A DNA stretch of 64,000 bases, from positions 1 through 64,000 of the forward strand of contig NJBH01000003.1 in assembly GCA_005223125.1 (NCBI GenBank), read 5' to 3'. Below, in pieces: positions 29,262 through 39,348 of the stretch (position 1 is the first letter of the stretch; every line of letters begins with the position of its first letter). Source of the DNA: Promethearchaeota archaeon Loki_b32 (GTDB lineage: Archaea > Asgardarchaeota > Lokiarchaeia > Sigyniarchaeales > SOKP01). Both the position numbers and the translations under genes were made by a program. The notes under the pieces were generated by a model. It saw nothing but the letters and a program-made list of their open reading frames with translations, searched no databases and was not told the origin of the DNA.

Positions 29262-30086
29262 ATGTCTGAAAACGCAATATTAATAGAGGAAAATGAAGAT
29301 AAGACAATCACGATAATTAAAATGAATCGTTTAAGTAAAAAAAATGCGATGAATTATGATTTAATGGTCGGACTTCAAAAAGCAATTGATAAAATCGAAC
29401 GAACTAATACGAGAGTTGTTATTATAACTGGAGGAGACGATTTTTTTAGCTCAGGTATAGATTTAAACTTTTTAACGGGGCAAGAAAAAGATTCTGAGGG
29501 TGTAATTCCTGATTTACGAATTCCAAGGAATTTTAGATATTTTGCAAATACTTGGATCCATCCGATTTTCACAAAAATTGAAAAGATGGAAAAACCGGTG
29601 ATTGCTAAGATAAATGGTTACTGTTATGGAATGGCATTTGAATTAGCTTTAGCATGTGATTTTCGATTTTGTACAGAATCAGCCGAATTCCATATGTTAG
29701 AATCAAAGATAGGTATGAACCCCGACGTGGGGGGTACAATTAGACTAACAAGACTTGTGGGTATTCAAAATACTAAAGATATCATTTTAACAGGACGGAA
29801 ATTTGATGGAAATGAAGCTTATAGACTTGGAGTTGTAAATCGGGTTGTTAAAAACCATCAAGAATTAGATTCAATTATTAAAAAGTATACCGATGAACTT
29901 ATGACAAGTGGACCCCTAGCGGTAGGACTTGCAAAAAAATTAATAGATGATTGTTATGGTAAGGATACAGCTTTTGGATTAGAACTTGAAACGCTTGTTA
30001 GTTCACAATTACTTCAAACCAAAGATGCTACTTCAGGAGTGCTCGCTCGTTTGCAAAAGGTAAAACCTAAATGGCGATGGAAATAA
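29262..30086 (+). CDS. Enoyl-CoA hydratase/isomerase
   Basis: The 274-residue crotonase-fold protein has MNRLSKKNAMNYDLMVGL near the N terminus, the oxyanion-hole segment FFSSGIDLNFL and AKINGYCYGMAFELALACDFRF, and the later ESKIGMNPDVGGTIRLTRLVG. Asp in NPDVGG aligns near one acidic catalytic position. It hydrates or isomerises a 2-enoyl-CoA in beta-oxidation. It is a lone forward gene between FadH-like and AOR genes that face the other way. A T-rich stretch follows the stop. Confidence 0.88.
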   Translation: MSENAILIEENEDKTITIIKMNRLSKKNAMNYDLMVGLQKAIDKIERTNTRVVIITGGDDFFSSGIDLNFLTGQEKDSEGVIPDLRIPRNFRYFANTWIHPIFTKIEKMEKPVIAKINGYCYGMAFELALACDFRFCTESAEFHMLESKIGMNPDVGGTIRLTRLVGIQNTKDIILTGRKFDGNEAYRLGVVNRVVKNHQELDSIIKKYTDELMTSGPLAVGLAKKLIDDCYGKDTAFGLELETLVSSQLLQTKDATSGVLARLQKVKPKWRWK

Positions 30087-30104
30087 ATTTTTTTTCTTAT
30101 TTTA
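30087..30104 (+). terminator. T-rich stretch, candidate terminator
   Basis: ATTTTTTTTCTTATTTTA directly follows the enoyl-CoA hydratase stop codon, in the 18-nt gap between convergent genes. Oligo-T tracts end archaeal transcription. The AT-rich background weakens the call. Confidence 0.35.
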
Positions 30105-31952
30105 TTAAAGATCTCCTAAACCTAATCTTTTTAAATCTTCTTGCTTAAATTTTCCTGTTTCGATATCCCATTGTCTATATTTATAATATTCCATTTTTAA
30201 TTGTTCAAAGTCAGGGGATTTGCCAGCACACTCCGTTCCTTCTAATGGGTTGAGTAAAATTTTTGGTAATCGATCATCTTTTGGAGAAATCCCCATCTTT
30301 AGATTAAACATTCGTTTTATCATGAAAATTCTTTCACCGTAAATTTTTAGTCTTTCTATATCACATTTTAAACCTATAGCTGTTTGTACTAATTCAGCAA
30401 TTATTGAAGGTAATGGATTAGCAAAAACACACATAATTAATGAACTATAGAGTGCACGGTAATCTTGAGCTCTAGCACTCATTATCGCCATTTCTGAGTC
30501 ATCTTTAAATTTATCAATAGTCTCTATCCCAAATTCTTCAAGAGGAGTTCCTAATAAAATAGTACACATATCACAAGAATTATGGCAAGGACCTCTAGGA
30601 GCAGCTATTGCATATGCTATTGCCATACCGAAATTCGATCGTAAATCATGATATGGGACTTCCATTCCATATACAGTTGCTATTTCGTCTTGAGGTATAT
30701 TGAATTCTTTCCCTATCTCATCAGATCCCTCAGCTAATAAATCTCCTATGCCTTCTCTTATTGATATTTTTTCAATCATCTCTAAAGCAGGTTTAATGTC
30801 TCCCCATTTAGGACTCAAACCATCAATTTGTTCGGATTTTAGTTTACCAGAATCATATAAGTAATATATAAGGGCAATTATACTGCTACAACTAATTGTA
30901 TCAATTCCATAATCATTACATAATTCGTTTGCTTTTACAATTGATTCAATATTATCATTTAAAATCATAGAGCCAAAACCAGCGAGAGTTTGATATTCTG
31001 GAGCTTCAACTTCTCCCTCAGTTTTATATTCTCCGGTTTTTACAATAGCTTTTTTAGCACATCCAATTGGACATGAAAAGCAAGGATATTTCCGTGTAAC
31101 AGTTTTCTCTAAAGCAGTCATTCCAGAAATATTGTAGGCGCCTTCCCACTCATCACCATAAGTCCAATATTTTTTGGACATTTCTCCAGTTGAGTTCCAT
31201 AAGTCTATACCTGCTGATGTACCAATATCACCATACATTTTTGAAGTAAATGATTGATTTACTTCAGTTAATGCTTTTTGAACTGATTGTTTGAAATTTT
31301 TTGAGTCAGCCGCTTCATATTGCCTTTTTTTACCTCGTACAGATATAGCTTTTAATTTTTTCGATCCCATAACAGCGCCCATTCCCGTTCTTCCAGCAGC
31401 TTTTTCTTCAGAGGCAATAATAGCAAATTTAATTAAATTTTCACCTGCTTGACCTATGCAAGCTATCCTAGTTAAATTTGAGCCAGATTGCTCTTTTAAG
31501 ATTTTTGAAGTTTCTAATATCCCTTTTCCCCATAAAGATGAAGCATCTTTAATTTTAGCTTCATTTTCTTTAACTTCAAGATATATAGGTTTTTCTGAAG
31601 CACCTTTAATAATGATTCCATCATACCCTGCTTTTTTAAGCTCTGGTCCAAAATATCCTCCGCAATTAGATTCTCCCCAAATTCCAGTATATGGAGATTT
31701 CGCACATACAACAAATCTTCCACTTGTTGGAATAGTCGAACCGCAGAATGGGCCTGTCATAAACATTAAAATATTATCTGGAGATAAAGGATTTGTTTTT
31801 TTATCGATATGATCATAAAGATACCTACAGCAATATCCAGAACCTCCAAGAAAGTCTTTTGCGATTTCTTCATTAAGCAATTCTTCAGAAATTTCTTGAT
31901 TAGTTAAGTTAACTATTAATAATTTGCCCGTAAACCCTTTTAATGTACTCAT
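30105..31952 (-). CDS. aor: Tungsten aldehyde:ferredoxin oxidoreductase
   Basis: The 615-residue AOR-family enzyme oxidises aldehydes to carboxylic acids using a tungstopterin and one [4Fe-4S] cluster. It has the N-terminal GFTGKLLIVNLTNQ and YLFMTGPF-like segments, the cofactor motif SNCGGYFGPELKKAGYDGIIIKG, the cluster cysteines YPCFSCPIGCAKK near 290, and AAPRGPCHNSCDMCT near 445. The fourth ligand is probably the Cys in LIMCVFANPL near 510. GGAGAC precedes the ATG. It lies 35 nt upstream of the iron-alcohol dehydrogenase boundary on the same strand, so aldehydes made or used by that enzyme are plausible substrates. Confidence 0.93.
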   Translation of the reverse strand: MSTLKGFTGKLLIVNLTNQEISEELLNEEIAKDFLGGSGYCCRYLYDHIDKKTNPLSPDNILMFMTGPFCGSTIPTSGRFVVCAKSPYTGIWGESNCGGYFGPELKKAGYDGIIIKGASEKPIYLEVKENEAKIKDASSLWGKGILETSKILKEQSGSNLTRIACIGQAGENLIKFAIIASEEKAAGRTGMGAVMGSKKLKAISVRGKKRQYEAADSKNFKQSVQKALTEVNQSFTSKMYGDIGTSAGIDLWNSTGEMSKKYWTYGDEWEGAYNISGMTALEKTVTRKYPCFSCPIGCAKKAIVKTGEYKTEGEVEAPEYQTLAGFGSMILNDNIESIVKANELCNDYGIDTISCSSIIALIYYLYDSGKLKSEQIDGLSPKWGDIKPALEMIEKISIREGIGDLLAEGSDEIGKEFNIPQDEIATVYGMEVPYHDLRSNFGMAIAYAIAAPRGPCHNSCDMCTILLGTPLEEFGIETIDKFKDDSEMAIMSARAQDYRALYSSLIMCVFANPLPSIIAELVQTAIGLKCDIERLKIYGERIFMIKRMFNLKMGISPKDDRLPKILLNPLEGTECAGKSPDFEQLKMEYYKYRQWDIETGKFKQEDLKRLGLGDL

Positions 31953-31987
31953 AATAAAAGTCTCCTTTTTAAATTATAGTGATATCT

Positions 31988-33187
31988 TTAAAAATCGATG
32001 TCTTTCCCTTCATAGGCATAATAATATATTTTTCTGTAATATTCGTCTGTAATTGATCTTGGAGTCATTACACTAGTAGCATCTTGAAAACAACAAGCAA
32101 CTAGCATTTCTATATTATTTTCAAAATCAGTTTTTGAAACTCCTAAATCTTGTAATTTAGAAGGAAAGTCAACTTTCTTTTGAAGTTCTTTGATTTTATC
32201 GACAGCTTTAAATGCTGCTTTTTTATCATCATCATCCCATTTAGCCCATCCTAGCTGTTTAGCAATCTTAGAATGTATTTCTAGAGTATCATCATCTTTA
32301 TCAGGGTTATTTAGGCAAAATTGCGAGACATATGGAAGTAAAATTCCAACTGTTCTTCCATGATGGGTATGAAAAACCGCACCCCAACTATGCCCCATGC
32401 CATGACCAATATGAACCTGAGAATTACTGAAAGCTAAACCAGCCATAGTCGCTGCTTGATGTAGATAATCCCTTGCTTCCATATTTTTCCCATCTTTGTA
32501 AACAATTGGCAAATATTTAAAAATGAGTTCTATCGCTTTTAAACCCATTGCGTTTGAAAATTCATTCTTCCAATTTGAAACCATACCTTCGATAGCATGC
32601 GATAATGCATCAAAAGCAGTATCAACCGTTAATTGTGGAGGCATTCCTTTTGGAAATATAGGATCTACAATAGCATACGTAGGAGTTATTCCCCGATGGG
32701 CATAAATAAATTTTTTCCATATATCATCCTCTAACTGCGAAATAATTGTTCCGTTTGTTGCTTCTGACCCAGTTCCCGAAGTAGTTGGTATTGCAATAAA
32801 TTTTGCCTTTTTCCCCGTCTCATATAAATCAGATCTAAATAGATGAATATCACCAATGTTCAATTCTGGAAATTCATATAGAACCCATGCTGTTTTAGCA
32901 GTATCTATTACAGATCCTCCACCTAAAGCAATAATTATATCGGGAGAATAAACATTACACTGTTTTCTCGCCTTTAAAACACCTTCTTCTCTTGGATCTG
33001 GAACAACTTCATTAAAAACCTGAAAATCTTTGCCAAATTTTTCTAATTTTTCTGTTAATATTTTAAGATAGCCTAATTCTTCAATTAACTTATCAGTAAC
33101 TATATAACATTTATTTCCCTTAATATTTTCTATAAAACCTAAGCTATCTTCTCCATAAATTATATTTGGACTATAGAAATACCACAT
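31988..33187 (-). CDS. Iron-containing alcohol dehydrogenase
   Basis: The 399-residue group III alcohol dehydrogenase has NAD binding at IALGGGSVIDTAKTAW (about 88-103) and IPTTSGTGSEATNGTII. The metal ligands lie in DALSHAIEGMVS and SQVHIGHGMGHSWGAVFHTHHG. It interconverts an alcohol and an aldehyde with NAD(P)H. It is directly upstream of AOR on the same strand, which would then oxidise the aldehyde to acid with ferredoxin. The alcohol is unknown. A GGGG segment lies 8 nt before the ATG. Confidence 0.92.
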   Translation of the reverse strand: MWYFYSPNIIYGEDSLGFIENIKGNKCYIVTDKLIEELGYLKILTEKLEKFGKDFQVFNEVVPDPREEGVLKARKQCNVYSPDIIIALGGGSVIDTAKTAWVLYEFPELNIGDIHLFRSDLYETGKKAKFIAIPTTSGTGSEATNGTIISQLEDDIWKKFIYAHRGITPTYAIVDPIFPKGMPPQLTVDTAFDALSHAIEGMVSNWKNEFSNAMGLKAIELIFKYLPIVYKDGKNMEARDYLHQAATMAGLAFSNSQVHIGHGMGHSWGAVFHTHHGRTVGILLPYVSQFCLNNPDKDDDTLEIHSKIAKQLGWAKWDDDDKKAAFKAVDKIKELQKKVDFPSKLQDLGVSKTDFENNIEMLVACCFQDATSVMTPRSITDEYYRKIYYYAYEGKDIDF

Positions 33188-33302
33188 ATTTTTTCCCCTA
33201 TAAAATTAGTATAAATATTTTGAATATATTCCTTAAATATTAATAAAATTTAACTTTCTTTGAAAAATCCATTCTAACAAAAAAAATAAAATTAGAATTT
33301 TG

Positions 33303-33704
33303 TTATAAAAATTCAAATTCGAAGCGCCCAAGACTGTTCACAATTTCTAGTGCTGCTTTAGTATTACGCATTAACTTTGCCATATCACCTTCAAGTCTTA
33401 ATTTACCAGCCATTATAGCTCTTATTGGATCAATTTCTTTTTTCGTAACTGCTACAAAATTATCATAAGGTCCAGCCATGGTGGATTCTGTTTCTATTTC
33501 TTCACCTTCTGGTACCAATCTAGTTCCTGTACATTCTCCATGATGTAATCCTATAAATACTCTAACTTCATGATCTAACTTACCACTAGGTTCGATAACA
33601 AGAAGCATATCCCCTTCCCAAGTAAGTGCTGATGGTTTATAATCTGGATTTTCATTTATAGCTTTGCCAAAAGCTTCAACCCATTCTTCTGATAAAATTT
33701 TCAT
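33303..33704 (-). CDS. SCP2 sterol-carrier domain protein
   Basis: The small protein is made of one SCP2 lipid-binding domain: GDMLLVIEPSGKLDHEVRVFIGLHHGEC, then AGPYDNFVAVTKKEIDPIRAIMAGKLRLEGDMAKLMRN. SCP2 domains bind acyl-CoAs, sterols or other hydrophobic ligands in a tunnel. The ORF track uses a GTG nine nt upstream; the ATG at 33704 preceded by GTGAT is the better start (133 aa). It is placed between the alcohol dehydrogenase and the 2Fe-2S reductase on the same strand, suggesting a bulky hydrophobic substrate for the pathway. Confidence 0.85.
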   Translation of the reverse strand: MKILSEEWVEAFGKAINENPDYKPSALTWEGDMLLVIEPSGKLDHEVRVFIGLHHGECTGTRLVPEGEEIETESTMAGPYDNFVAVTKKEIDPIRAIMAGKLRLEGDMAKLMRNTKAALEIVNSLGRFEFEFL

Positions 33705-33802
33705 TCTTATCACTTCAGTTTTTTCAATTTAAATTTATTTTCTTCATAATTTGTTAGTATATTAATTGTTAAAATTGAATTTAAGATTTCAATTTTTTTA
33801 AT

Positions 33803-35002
33803 TTAGATTAAAGTTAAATCAATATGAATATCAGTTATGGGGTAAGACACACAGGGGTGAATATAACCATAATCTTGATCAATTTCTCTCATTGTCACTT
33901 CTGGGGGCATGAATATTTTGCCACTCACAAGTTTAGTTCTACACAAAGCACATGCTCCTGAGCGGCACCCATTATTAATAATTATGCCTAAATCTTTTTC
34001 TCTTTCAAGACTATTTAATATTGGTTCAACACATGATGCTTCAAATGTCTCTTTAACTTTTCTTCCCTGATTTAAAAACTCTATAGTAATATTCACAGTG
34101 TTTGAAGTATTAATATCTTTTGGCCAACCTATTACTTCTGTAACATCATCAGGGACCCCATAAGATTCGTAAATCATGTGATGTCTAGGGACACCCAACT
34201 CTTTCATTTGTCCTTCTATAAATGAATACATTGCACGATTTCCAACTATATAAAAGAATTTATTTTCAATTGATTTTATCTCATCTAAAATCTTATCTTT
34301 TGTAATAAAGCCGGAAGCACCATCCCAACTTGGTCCTGGTTCTGAAAGAATGTATTTAACTCTAACATTAGAACGTCTTGTTTGTATATCCTCAAGTTCG
34401 TCTTTAAATAACATATTATCTTCAGATAAACATCCAAATATTAACCAGACATTCAATTTTAAGTTCTGTTCAGAAATATCTCTCAACATTGAAATGAAAG
34501 GTGTTATACCAGAACCACCAGCAATAAAAACTAAATCGGTCCCATGAAAAACACGATTATAATACAATTCTCCTAATGGTTCTGTTGCTTCTAATATATC
34601 ACCAACTTTTATTGCATCAAGTAAATAAATGCTAACAAATCCTCCCTCTTTTCTTTTTACTCCTAATTCATAATAAGCAAGCTGATTTGGAGATGAAACA
34701 AGTGAAAAAGGTCGAGATGTTCTAACACCACTAATTTCTACAGTAAGACCAATATACTGGCCGGCTCTGAATGGAGCAAGAGGCTTATTAGGTCTTGCTG
34801 AGACGAACCGATACAGTTTAGTATCCTTAGAGAGTTCTTGTATATCTGTGACTTGCAATAATTGTTTTTCGGGATGAATACGATCACAGAGATTTTCCAA
34901 TCCATCATAATACCAAGGAATTGGCTCAACTTCATCTCGCCATTTTTTTAATTTCTCAAGTTTTTGATACTTCTTAACATCATTCATTATCTCTTTTTCC
35001 AC
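33803..35002 (-). CDS. Ferredoxin-NAD(P)+ reductase fused to a 2Fe-2S ferredoxin
   Basis: The 399-residue protein has an FAD-binding barrel (APFRAGQYIGLTV and TSRPFSLVSSP, the RxxS flavin motif), an NAD(P) domain (LVFIAGGSGITPFISMLRD) and a C-terminal plant-type [2Fe-2S] ferredoxin. The iron ligands are CRSGACALC plus HPC. This is the layout of oxygenase reductases and of the reductase of phenol hydroxylase. Here it follows the FAD-dependent desaturase-like gene with only 3 nt between them, so the two probably exchange electrons. The GTG start at 35002 has ribosome site GGAGGTGG 7 nt before it. No oxygenase gene is nearby. Confidence 0.9.
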   Translation of the reverse strand: MEKEIMNDVKKYQKLEKLKKWRDEVEPIPWYYDGLENLCDRIHPEKQLLQVTDIQELSKDTKLYRFVSARPNKPLAPFRAGQYIGLTVEISGVRTSRPFSLVSSPNQLAYYELGVKRKEGGFVSIYLLDAIKVGDILEATEPLGELYYNRVFHGTDLVFIAGGSGITPFISMLRDISEQNLKLNVWLIFGCLSEDNMLFKDELEDIQTRRSNVRVKYILSEPGPSWDGASGFITKDKILDEIKSIENKFFYIVGNRAMYSFIEGQMKELGVPRHHMIYESYGVPDDVTEVIGWPKDINTSNTVNITIEFLNQGRKVKETFEASCVEPILNSLEREKDLGIIINNGCRSGACALCRTKLVSGKIFMPPEVTMREIDQDYGYIHPCVSYPITDIHIDLTLI

Positions 35003-35005
35003 TAC

Positions 35006-36559
35006 TTACCACCTCCCTTCTTTGTTATCTCTTATATACATACCAGCAGCAATCCTTCCACTCAAAATACTTGATGAGAATCCACCACCAATATTTGTCC
35101 AAGCACCGCACTGATATAACCCAGGAATTGAACCACGGCTTTTTAACCTAAGTGTTGGACCATTCATAAGATCCTGAGTATATCCATAGATAGCTCCTTC
35201 TAAATTCTTTGAATATCGATAATATGTAAGAGGAGTTGCGGCTTCAACTACTTCTATATAATCACGAATCTCTGGACAAATTGTTTTTTCTACTAATTCA
35301 ACCATTTTATCGGTAATATAATCCTTGACTTTAAAATACTGGTCAGGGGATATTGATTGCCATAATTTGCCCATTTGTAATGTAGTAAGAACAAGTTGGG
35401 ATGTTCCTGGAGGAGTAATATCATCATAAATATGATTATAACAAGCTGCTACCATATATTTAGGTGGTTCTAATTTAGTAAATGTTTCATAGGCTTTATT
35501 TAAATCATCTGTCTCATTTATAAACATTTCATGAACATTCAATCCTAATTCTTTGTATGAAGCATTCAGACCTATATAAACTGAAAATGCAGATGGACCT
35601 ATTTCTGGAGCATAAATTTGCTTTTTATAACTATCTGGGACTACATCATTGGGAAGCATCTTCATTGTTGTACAAATCGGATTGACATTTGAAATTACTG
35701 TTTTACATTCATATATATCACCATTAAGAAGTTCAACACCACAAACTCTTCCATTTTGAACTAGTATTCGGTTAACTAAAGCATTAAACCTAATTTTACC
35801 ACCTAATTCTTCAAAAGCCTTCACAATAGCAGTTGTAAAAGCATGTGATCTTCCAATTGGAAAGGCAGCACCCCATTTTAAATACGTAATTAACATAGCA
35901 ACAAATGCATATGCATTTAATCGAGATGGAGGCAGACCCAAGTATCCCCATAATTGTGCGATAATTGCCATCAAACGTTTATCAGTAAAGAATTTATCAA
36001 ATACTTCTTGTAATGTAAGACCAGAAACCCGTACAAGCCATGGATGTTCTTTAAGTACTTCTGCGGGCGAATACTGACCTCTTCTTCTTACCATAAATTC
36101 AATACCCTCCAACACTTTTTGACACATATCTAAAAATTCTTCGATTCCCTTTTTCTCAGAAGGAAATAATTCAATGAGCTTCTCAATGTATTCTTCTAAA
36201 CCGATAGGTAGAGTAACATCATATCCATCTAAAAATACACTTCTATAAAACTCTGGAATTTGTTTGAATTGGATTTTGTCAGGAATTACTCCTATTCTCT
36301 CCAAAAATCGGTATAAGCCACCTTTATTGGCTTCTGTACCAATATCACTTAGTTCATGTAAGGCGCCCTCAAATTCAAACCTACCTCTTACAAAAGAAGT
36401 TGCAAAACCACCCGGGACATTATGTTTTTCCAGTAATAATACTTTCTTCCCTACAAGGGCAAGTTGACATGCAGCACCGAGTCCTCCGAGACCAGCTCCA
36501 ATAATAATAACGGGATAACTGTCTACTACTCTAGTTTTATCATAAATACTATCATTCAT
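35006..36559 (-). CDS. Phytoene-desaturase/retinol-saturase-like FAD oxidoreductase
   Basis: The 517-residue flavoprotein has an N-terminal Rossmann motif (VIIIGAGLGGLGAACQLALVGKKVLLLEK), the amine-oxidase/carotenoid family segment PGGFATSFVRGRFEFEGALHEL, and a C-terminal FAD motif (PGLYQCGAWTNIGGGFSSSILSGR). Relatives desaturate, isomerise or saturate polyene or isoprenoid chains. Together with the reductase downstream and an SCP2 protein this suggests redox chemistry on an isoprenoid-like or other hydrophobic substrate. Whether it desaturates or saturates cannot be told from sequence. Confidence 0.85.
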   Translation of the reverse strand: MNDSIYDKTRVVDSYPVIIIGAGLGGLGAACQLALVGKKVLLLEKHNVPGGFATSFVRGRFEFEGALHELSDIGTEANKGGLYRFLERIGVIPDKIQFKQIPEFYRSVFLDGYDVTLPIGLEEYIEKLIELFPSEKKGIEEFLDMCQKVLEGIEFMVRRRGQYSPAEVLKEHPWLVRVSGLTLQEVFDKFFTDKRLMAIIAQLWGYLGLPPSRLNAYAFVAMLITYLKWGAAFPIGRSHAFTTAIVKAFEELGGKIRFNALVNRILVQNGRVCGVELLNGDIYECKTVISNVNPICTTMKMLPNDVVPDSYKKQIYAPEIGPSAFSVYIGLNASYKELGLNVHEMFINETDDLNKAYETFTKLEPPKYMVAACYNHIYDDITPPGTSQLVLTTLQMGKLWQSISPDQYFKVKDYITDKMVELVEKTICPEIRDYIEVVEAATPLTYYRYSKNLEGAIYGYTQDLMNGPTLRLKSRGSIPGLYQCGAWTNIGGGFSSSILSGRIAAGMYIRDNKEGRW

Positions 36560-36704
36560 AAAAAATAATTCTATCAGATAACATTTAAAATTATAGATTT
36601 TAATCTAAATAATTTAATTTTTAATAGATAAGAAAATAGAAGAGGAACATTTGTATATTAATGAAAAATAGATATTCAATATAGATTTTGTTAGTAGGGT
36701 TTAA

Positions 36705-37520
36705 TCAACGACCAACAAAGACTGGATCTCGTTTTTCTTTGAGAGCTTTCATAGATTCATTAAAATCTTTTGAGGTAAAGGCTTTTCTTAATGCTCTATT
36801 TTCTAAATCTAAAGTTCTATCTAAGATCTCCCGAAAATAAGCATGCATAGTTTTTTTCATCAGCTTCAAAGATAGGCTTGGACCTTTTGGTGGGATTAAT
36901 TTTAAAGCTTGTTCTCTAGAATAAGGGATTAATTCATCTGGTGGCAAAACTTTATTTACAAGTCCAAGTTCATAAGCTTTTTGAGCAGTTATTTTATCAC
37001 CAAAATAACAAATTTCCTTTGCTTTTTGAAAACCGACTAGTAATGGTAAAAGAAATGTGCAAGAAAATTCTGGAATTATGGCTCTTTTTGAGAAGAAAAA
37101 TCCTAACCAAGCATTTTTTGACATATATATTAAATCGGCACCAGCCAAGGGCATTGTAATACCACCTCCAATGGCCATTCCATTAATAGCGGCTATGACT
37201 GGTTTATTAAAATCCCAAAATTTCATACACACTTTTTTTTGTGCGATATCCATAAGATCAATTTCTGGATATTTTCTCATTTCTTCCATCATTTCTGGTT
37301 TAAAATAACCACCAGATGTAAAAGCGTTTCCCTTGGGATCTCCAGTTATTATTAGTACTTTAGCATTTCTATCGTTTTCCATATCTTCTAAAACAGTATA
37401 GATTTCTAAGAAAGTAATATAAGTCACAGCATTCCTTCCTTCAGGTCTAGAAATTGTGGCAGTACATATCCCATTATCTTCCTTCTCATAAATAATATCT
37501 TCAAAATCTTCTATTATCAT
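36705..37520 (-). CDS. Enoyl-CoA hydratase/isomerase
   Basis: The 271-residue crotonase-family protein has TISRPEGRNAVTYITFLEIY, the oxyanion-hole segments GNAFTSGGYFKPEM and AINGMAIGGGITMPLAGADLIYM, and FSKRAIIPEFSCTFLLPLLVG. Glu in IPEFS is in the place of the catalytic Glu of the hydratase helix. It lies between the acyl-CoA ligase and the FAD oxidoreductase on the same strand. It differs strongly from the other hydratase (29262), so the two probably act on different intermediates. Confidence 0.88.
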   Translation of the reverse strand: MIIEDFEDIIYEKEDNGICTATISRPEGRNAVTYITFLEIYTVLEDMENDRNAKVLIITGDPKGNAFTSGGYFKPEMMEEMRKYPEIDLMDIAQKKVCMKFWDFNKPVIAAINGMAIGGGITMPLAGADLIYMSKNAWLGFFFSKRAIIPEFSCTFLLPLLVGFQKAKEICYFGDKITAQKAYELGLVNKVLPPDELIPYSREQALKLIPPKGPSLSLKLMKKTMHAYFREILDRTLDLENRALRKAFTSKDFNESMKALKEKRDPVFVGR

Positions 37521-37638
37521 AATTAGATTTAAATTAAATTTTTAATATTGAATACTTTTCAAATTTATGATTATTTATACTTAAGTTTATAGCAAATTTA
37601 AAGAAAATATGTAAAAAAAAGTTTAATTATTTAGTTCT

Positions 37639-39348
37639 TTATTTTTTTTCTTCTTCGCGAAGTGCTTTTTTCAATACTTTACCAACCATAGTTAATGGTA
37701 GTTCTTCTCGGAAGTCCCAGATCTTGGGAACTTCATATTTTGAGAGATTTTCTTCAGCATATTTTTTAATACTATCTTTAACTTCACCAGCTGCTTCAAC
37801 TCCTTCTTTGAGTTGAATAACTGCTTTAACTATTTCAGCTCCAGGTCTATCAGGATTAGGAACCCCTATTATTGCAAGTATTTGAATATCAGGATGCTTT
37901 GTCATTACTTCTTCAACATGAACACTATATACCTTAAAGCCGCTAACTATCAGCATATCTTTGGTACGATCTACAATCTTTAAATAGCCATCTTCATCGA
38001 AAACACCAACATCGCCCGTATGAACATAACCATCTTTATCAAATGTGGCTGCTGTAGCTTCAGGTTTATTATGATATTGCTTAACAACTGAGGGACCTTT
38101 TATCAAGATTTCACCGGGTTGTCCAATCTCTTTTATATCTGCTCCAGATTCTGTATCTATTAGTTTAATATCTGTATCTGGCCATGGCAATCCAACAGTT
38201 CCAATTTTTTTCTCTCCATACATTGGATTAGCGCATATTACAACAGCAGTTTCAGTCATTCCATAAACCTCGACAAATTTATTCTCTGTATGAAATTGTT
38301 TTTCAAATTCTCTTATTGCTTCTGGAGGAAAGGGTGCAGCACCACTTACATATAATGAAATATTATCTAATACTTCTGGTGGGATTTTTTTTGACATTGG
38401 ATTATTCTGAACCATTAAAAACAGAGTTGGTACATTTCCAAAACTTGAAGGTTTCTTATCAATGATCTCCTTTATTATATGGTCAGTATCTCTTGGATTT
38501 GCTATTAATATTTGTGCTCCTCCTAAATAATTCAAAAAAAGTCCTATAAGGAATCCCGCAACGTGAAAGAAAGGAAATGCTGAAAGAAGTATTTCTTTAC
38601 CTTTCTCTCTATTGACCCAGACATCAAATTGATGAATATTTGCCATCAAATTGGAATGAACGATGTCTACTCCTTTAGGAAGTCCTGTAGTTCCTCCTGT
38701 ATATTGTATCAAGGCCAAATCTTTTTTCGGATCAATATCAACCTTTTTCAAATCAATTTCCGTTTCTAATGCCACTAGAAATGGGACTACAGTTTTTCCA
38801 GGCCAAGGTATAATTTTACCCTTTGGAATCTTTTTTATTAATTTTCCCATAAATACTTTAAATCCCCCGAAACCCATAAATTCTGAAATATTTGTTGGGA
38901 CTATAACTTTCAAATCATTTAAGCGATCATAAATCTTTGAAATGACTTTTTCATGAAGTATATCCATAGTAATTAAAAATTTTGCACCTGAATCCTTCAT
39001 TTGATAAGCCATTTCTTCGGGGCTTAACAGTGGTGAACATCCTGTAACAGTACCGCCAGCTATATATGTTCCATAAACAGCAAAGAGGTATTGAGGAGAA
39101 TTCGCAAGACAAATTGCAACTACATCACCCTTATTTAGACCATTTTTCTGTAAGAATGTAGCAAATTTCTGAGAATATTTTAATATCTCTTTGAAAAGAA
39201 ATGTGCGGTCCATGAAATAAAAACCTACATTATCTGCATATTTGGTCATGTTTTGGGTTAAAATCGTTCCAAGATCTTCTGTTGGATATGTTAAAGTTGC
39301 TGGAACATGTTTATCATATGATTTAAGCCATATTTTTTCATTACTCAT
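37639..39348 (-). CDS. Acyl-CoA synthetase (AMP-forming)
   Basis: The 569-residue ANL-family ligase activates a carboxylic acid to acyl-CoA with ATP, releasing AMP. The phosphate-binding motif is IQYTGGTTGLPKGV (about 213-226). EVYGMTETAVV, YVHTGDVGVFDEDGYL and a C-terminal lysine in LPLTMVGKVLKKAL complete the family motifs. Long loops around GGFKVFMGKLIKK suggest a medium- to long-chain or bulky acid. GAGGAGTT precedes the ATG. It is the likely entry step of the pathway in this cluster. Confidence 0.93.
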   Translation of the reverse strand: MSNEKIWLKSYDKHVPATLTYPTEDLGTILTQNMTKYADNVGFYFMDRTFLFKEILKYSQKFATFLQKNGLNKGDVVAICLANSPQYLFAVYGTYIAGGTVTGCSPLLSPEEMAYQMKDSGAKFLITMDILHEKVISKIYDRLNDLKVIVPTNISEFMGFGGFKVFMGKLIKKIPKGKIIPWPGKTVVPFLVALETEIDLKKVDIDPKKDLALIQYTGGTTGLPKGVDIVHSNLMANIHQFDVWVNREKGKEILLSAFPFFHVAGFLIGLFLNYLGGAQILIANPRDTDHIIKEIIDKKPSSFGNVPTLFLMVQNNPMSKKIPPEVLDNISLYVSGAAPFPPEAIREFEKQFHTENKFVEVYGMTETAVVICANPMYGEKKIGTVGLPWPDTDIKLIDTESGADIKEIGQPGEILIKGPSVVKQYHNKPEATAATFDKDGYVHTGDVGVFDEDGYLKIVDRTKDMLIVSGFKVYSVHVEEVMTKHPDIQILAIIGVPNPDRPGAEIVKAVIQLKEGVEAAGEVKDSIKKYAEENLSKYEVPKIWDFREELPLTMVGKVLKKALREEEKK

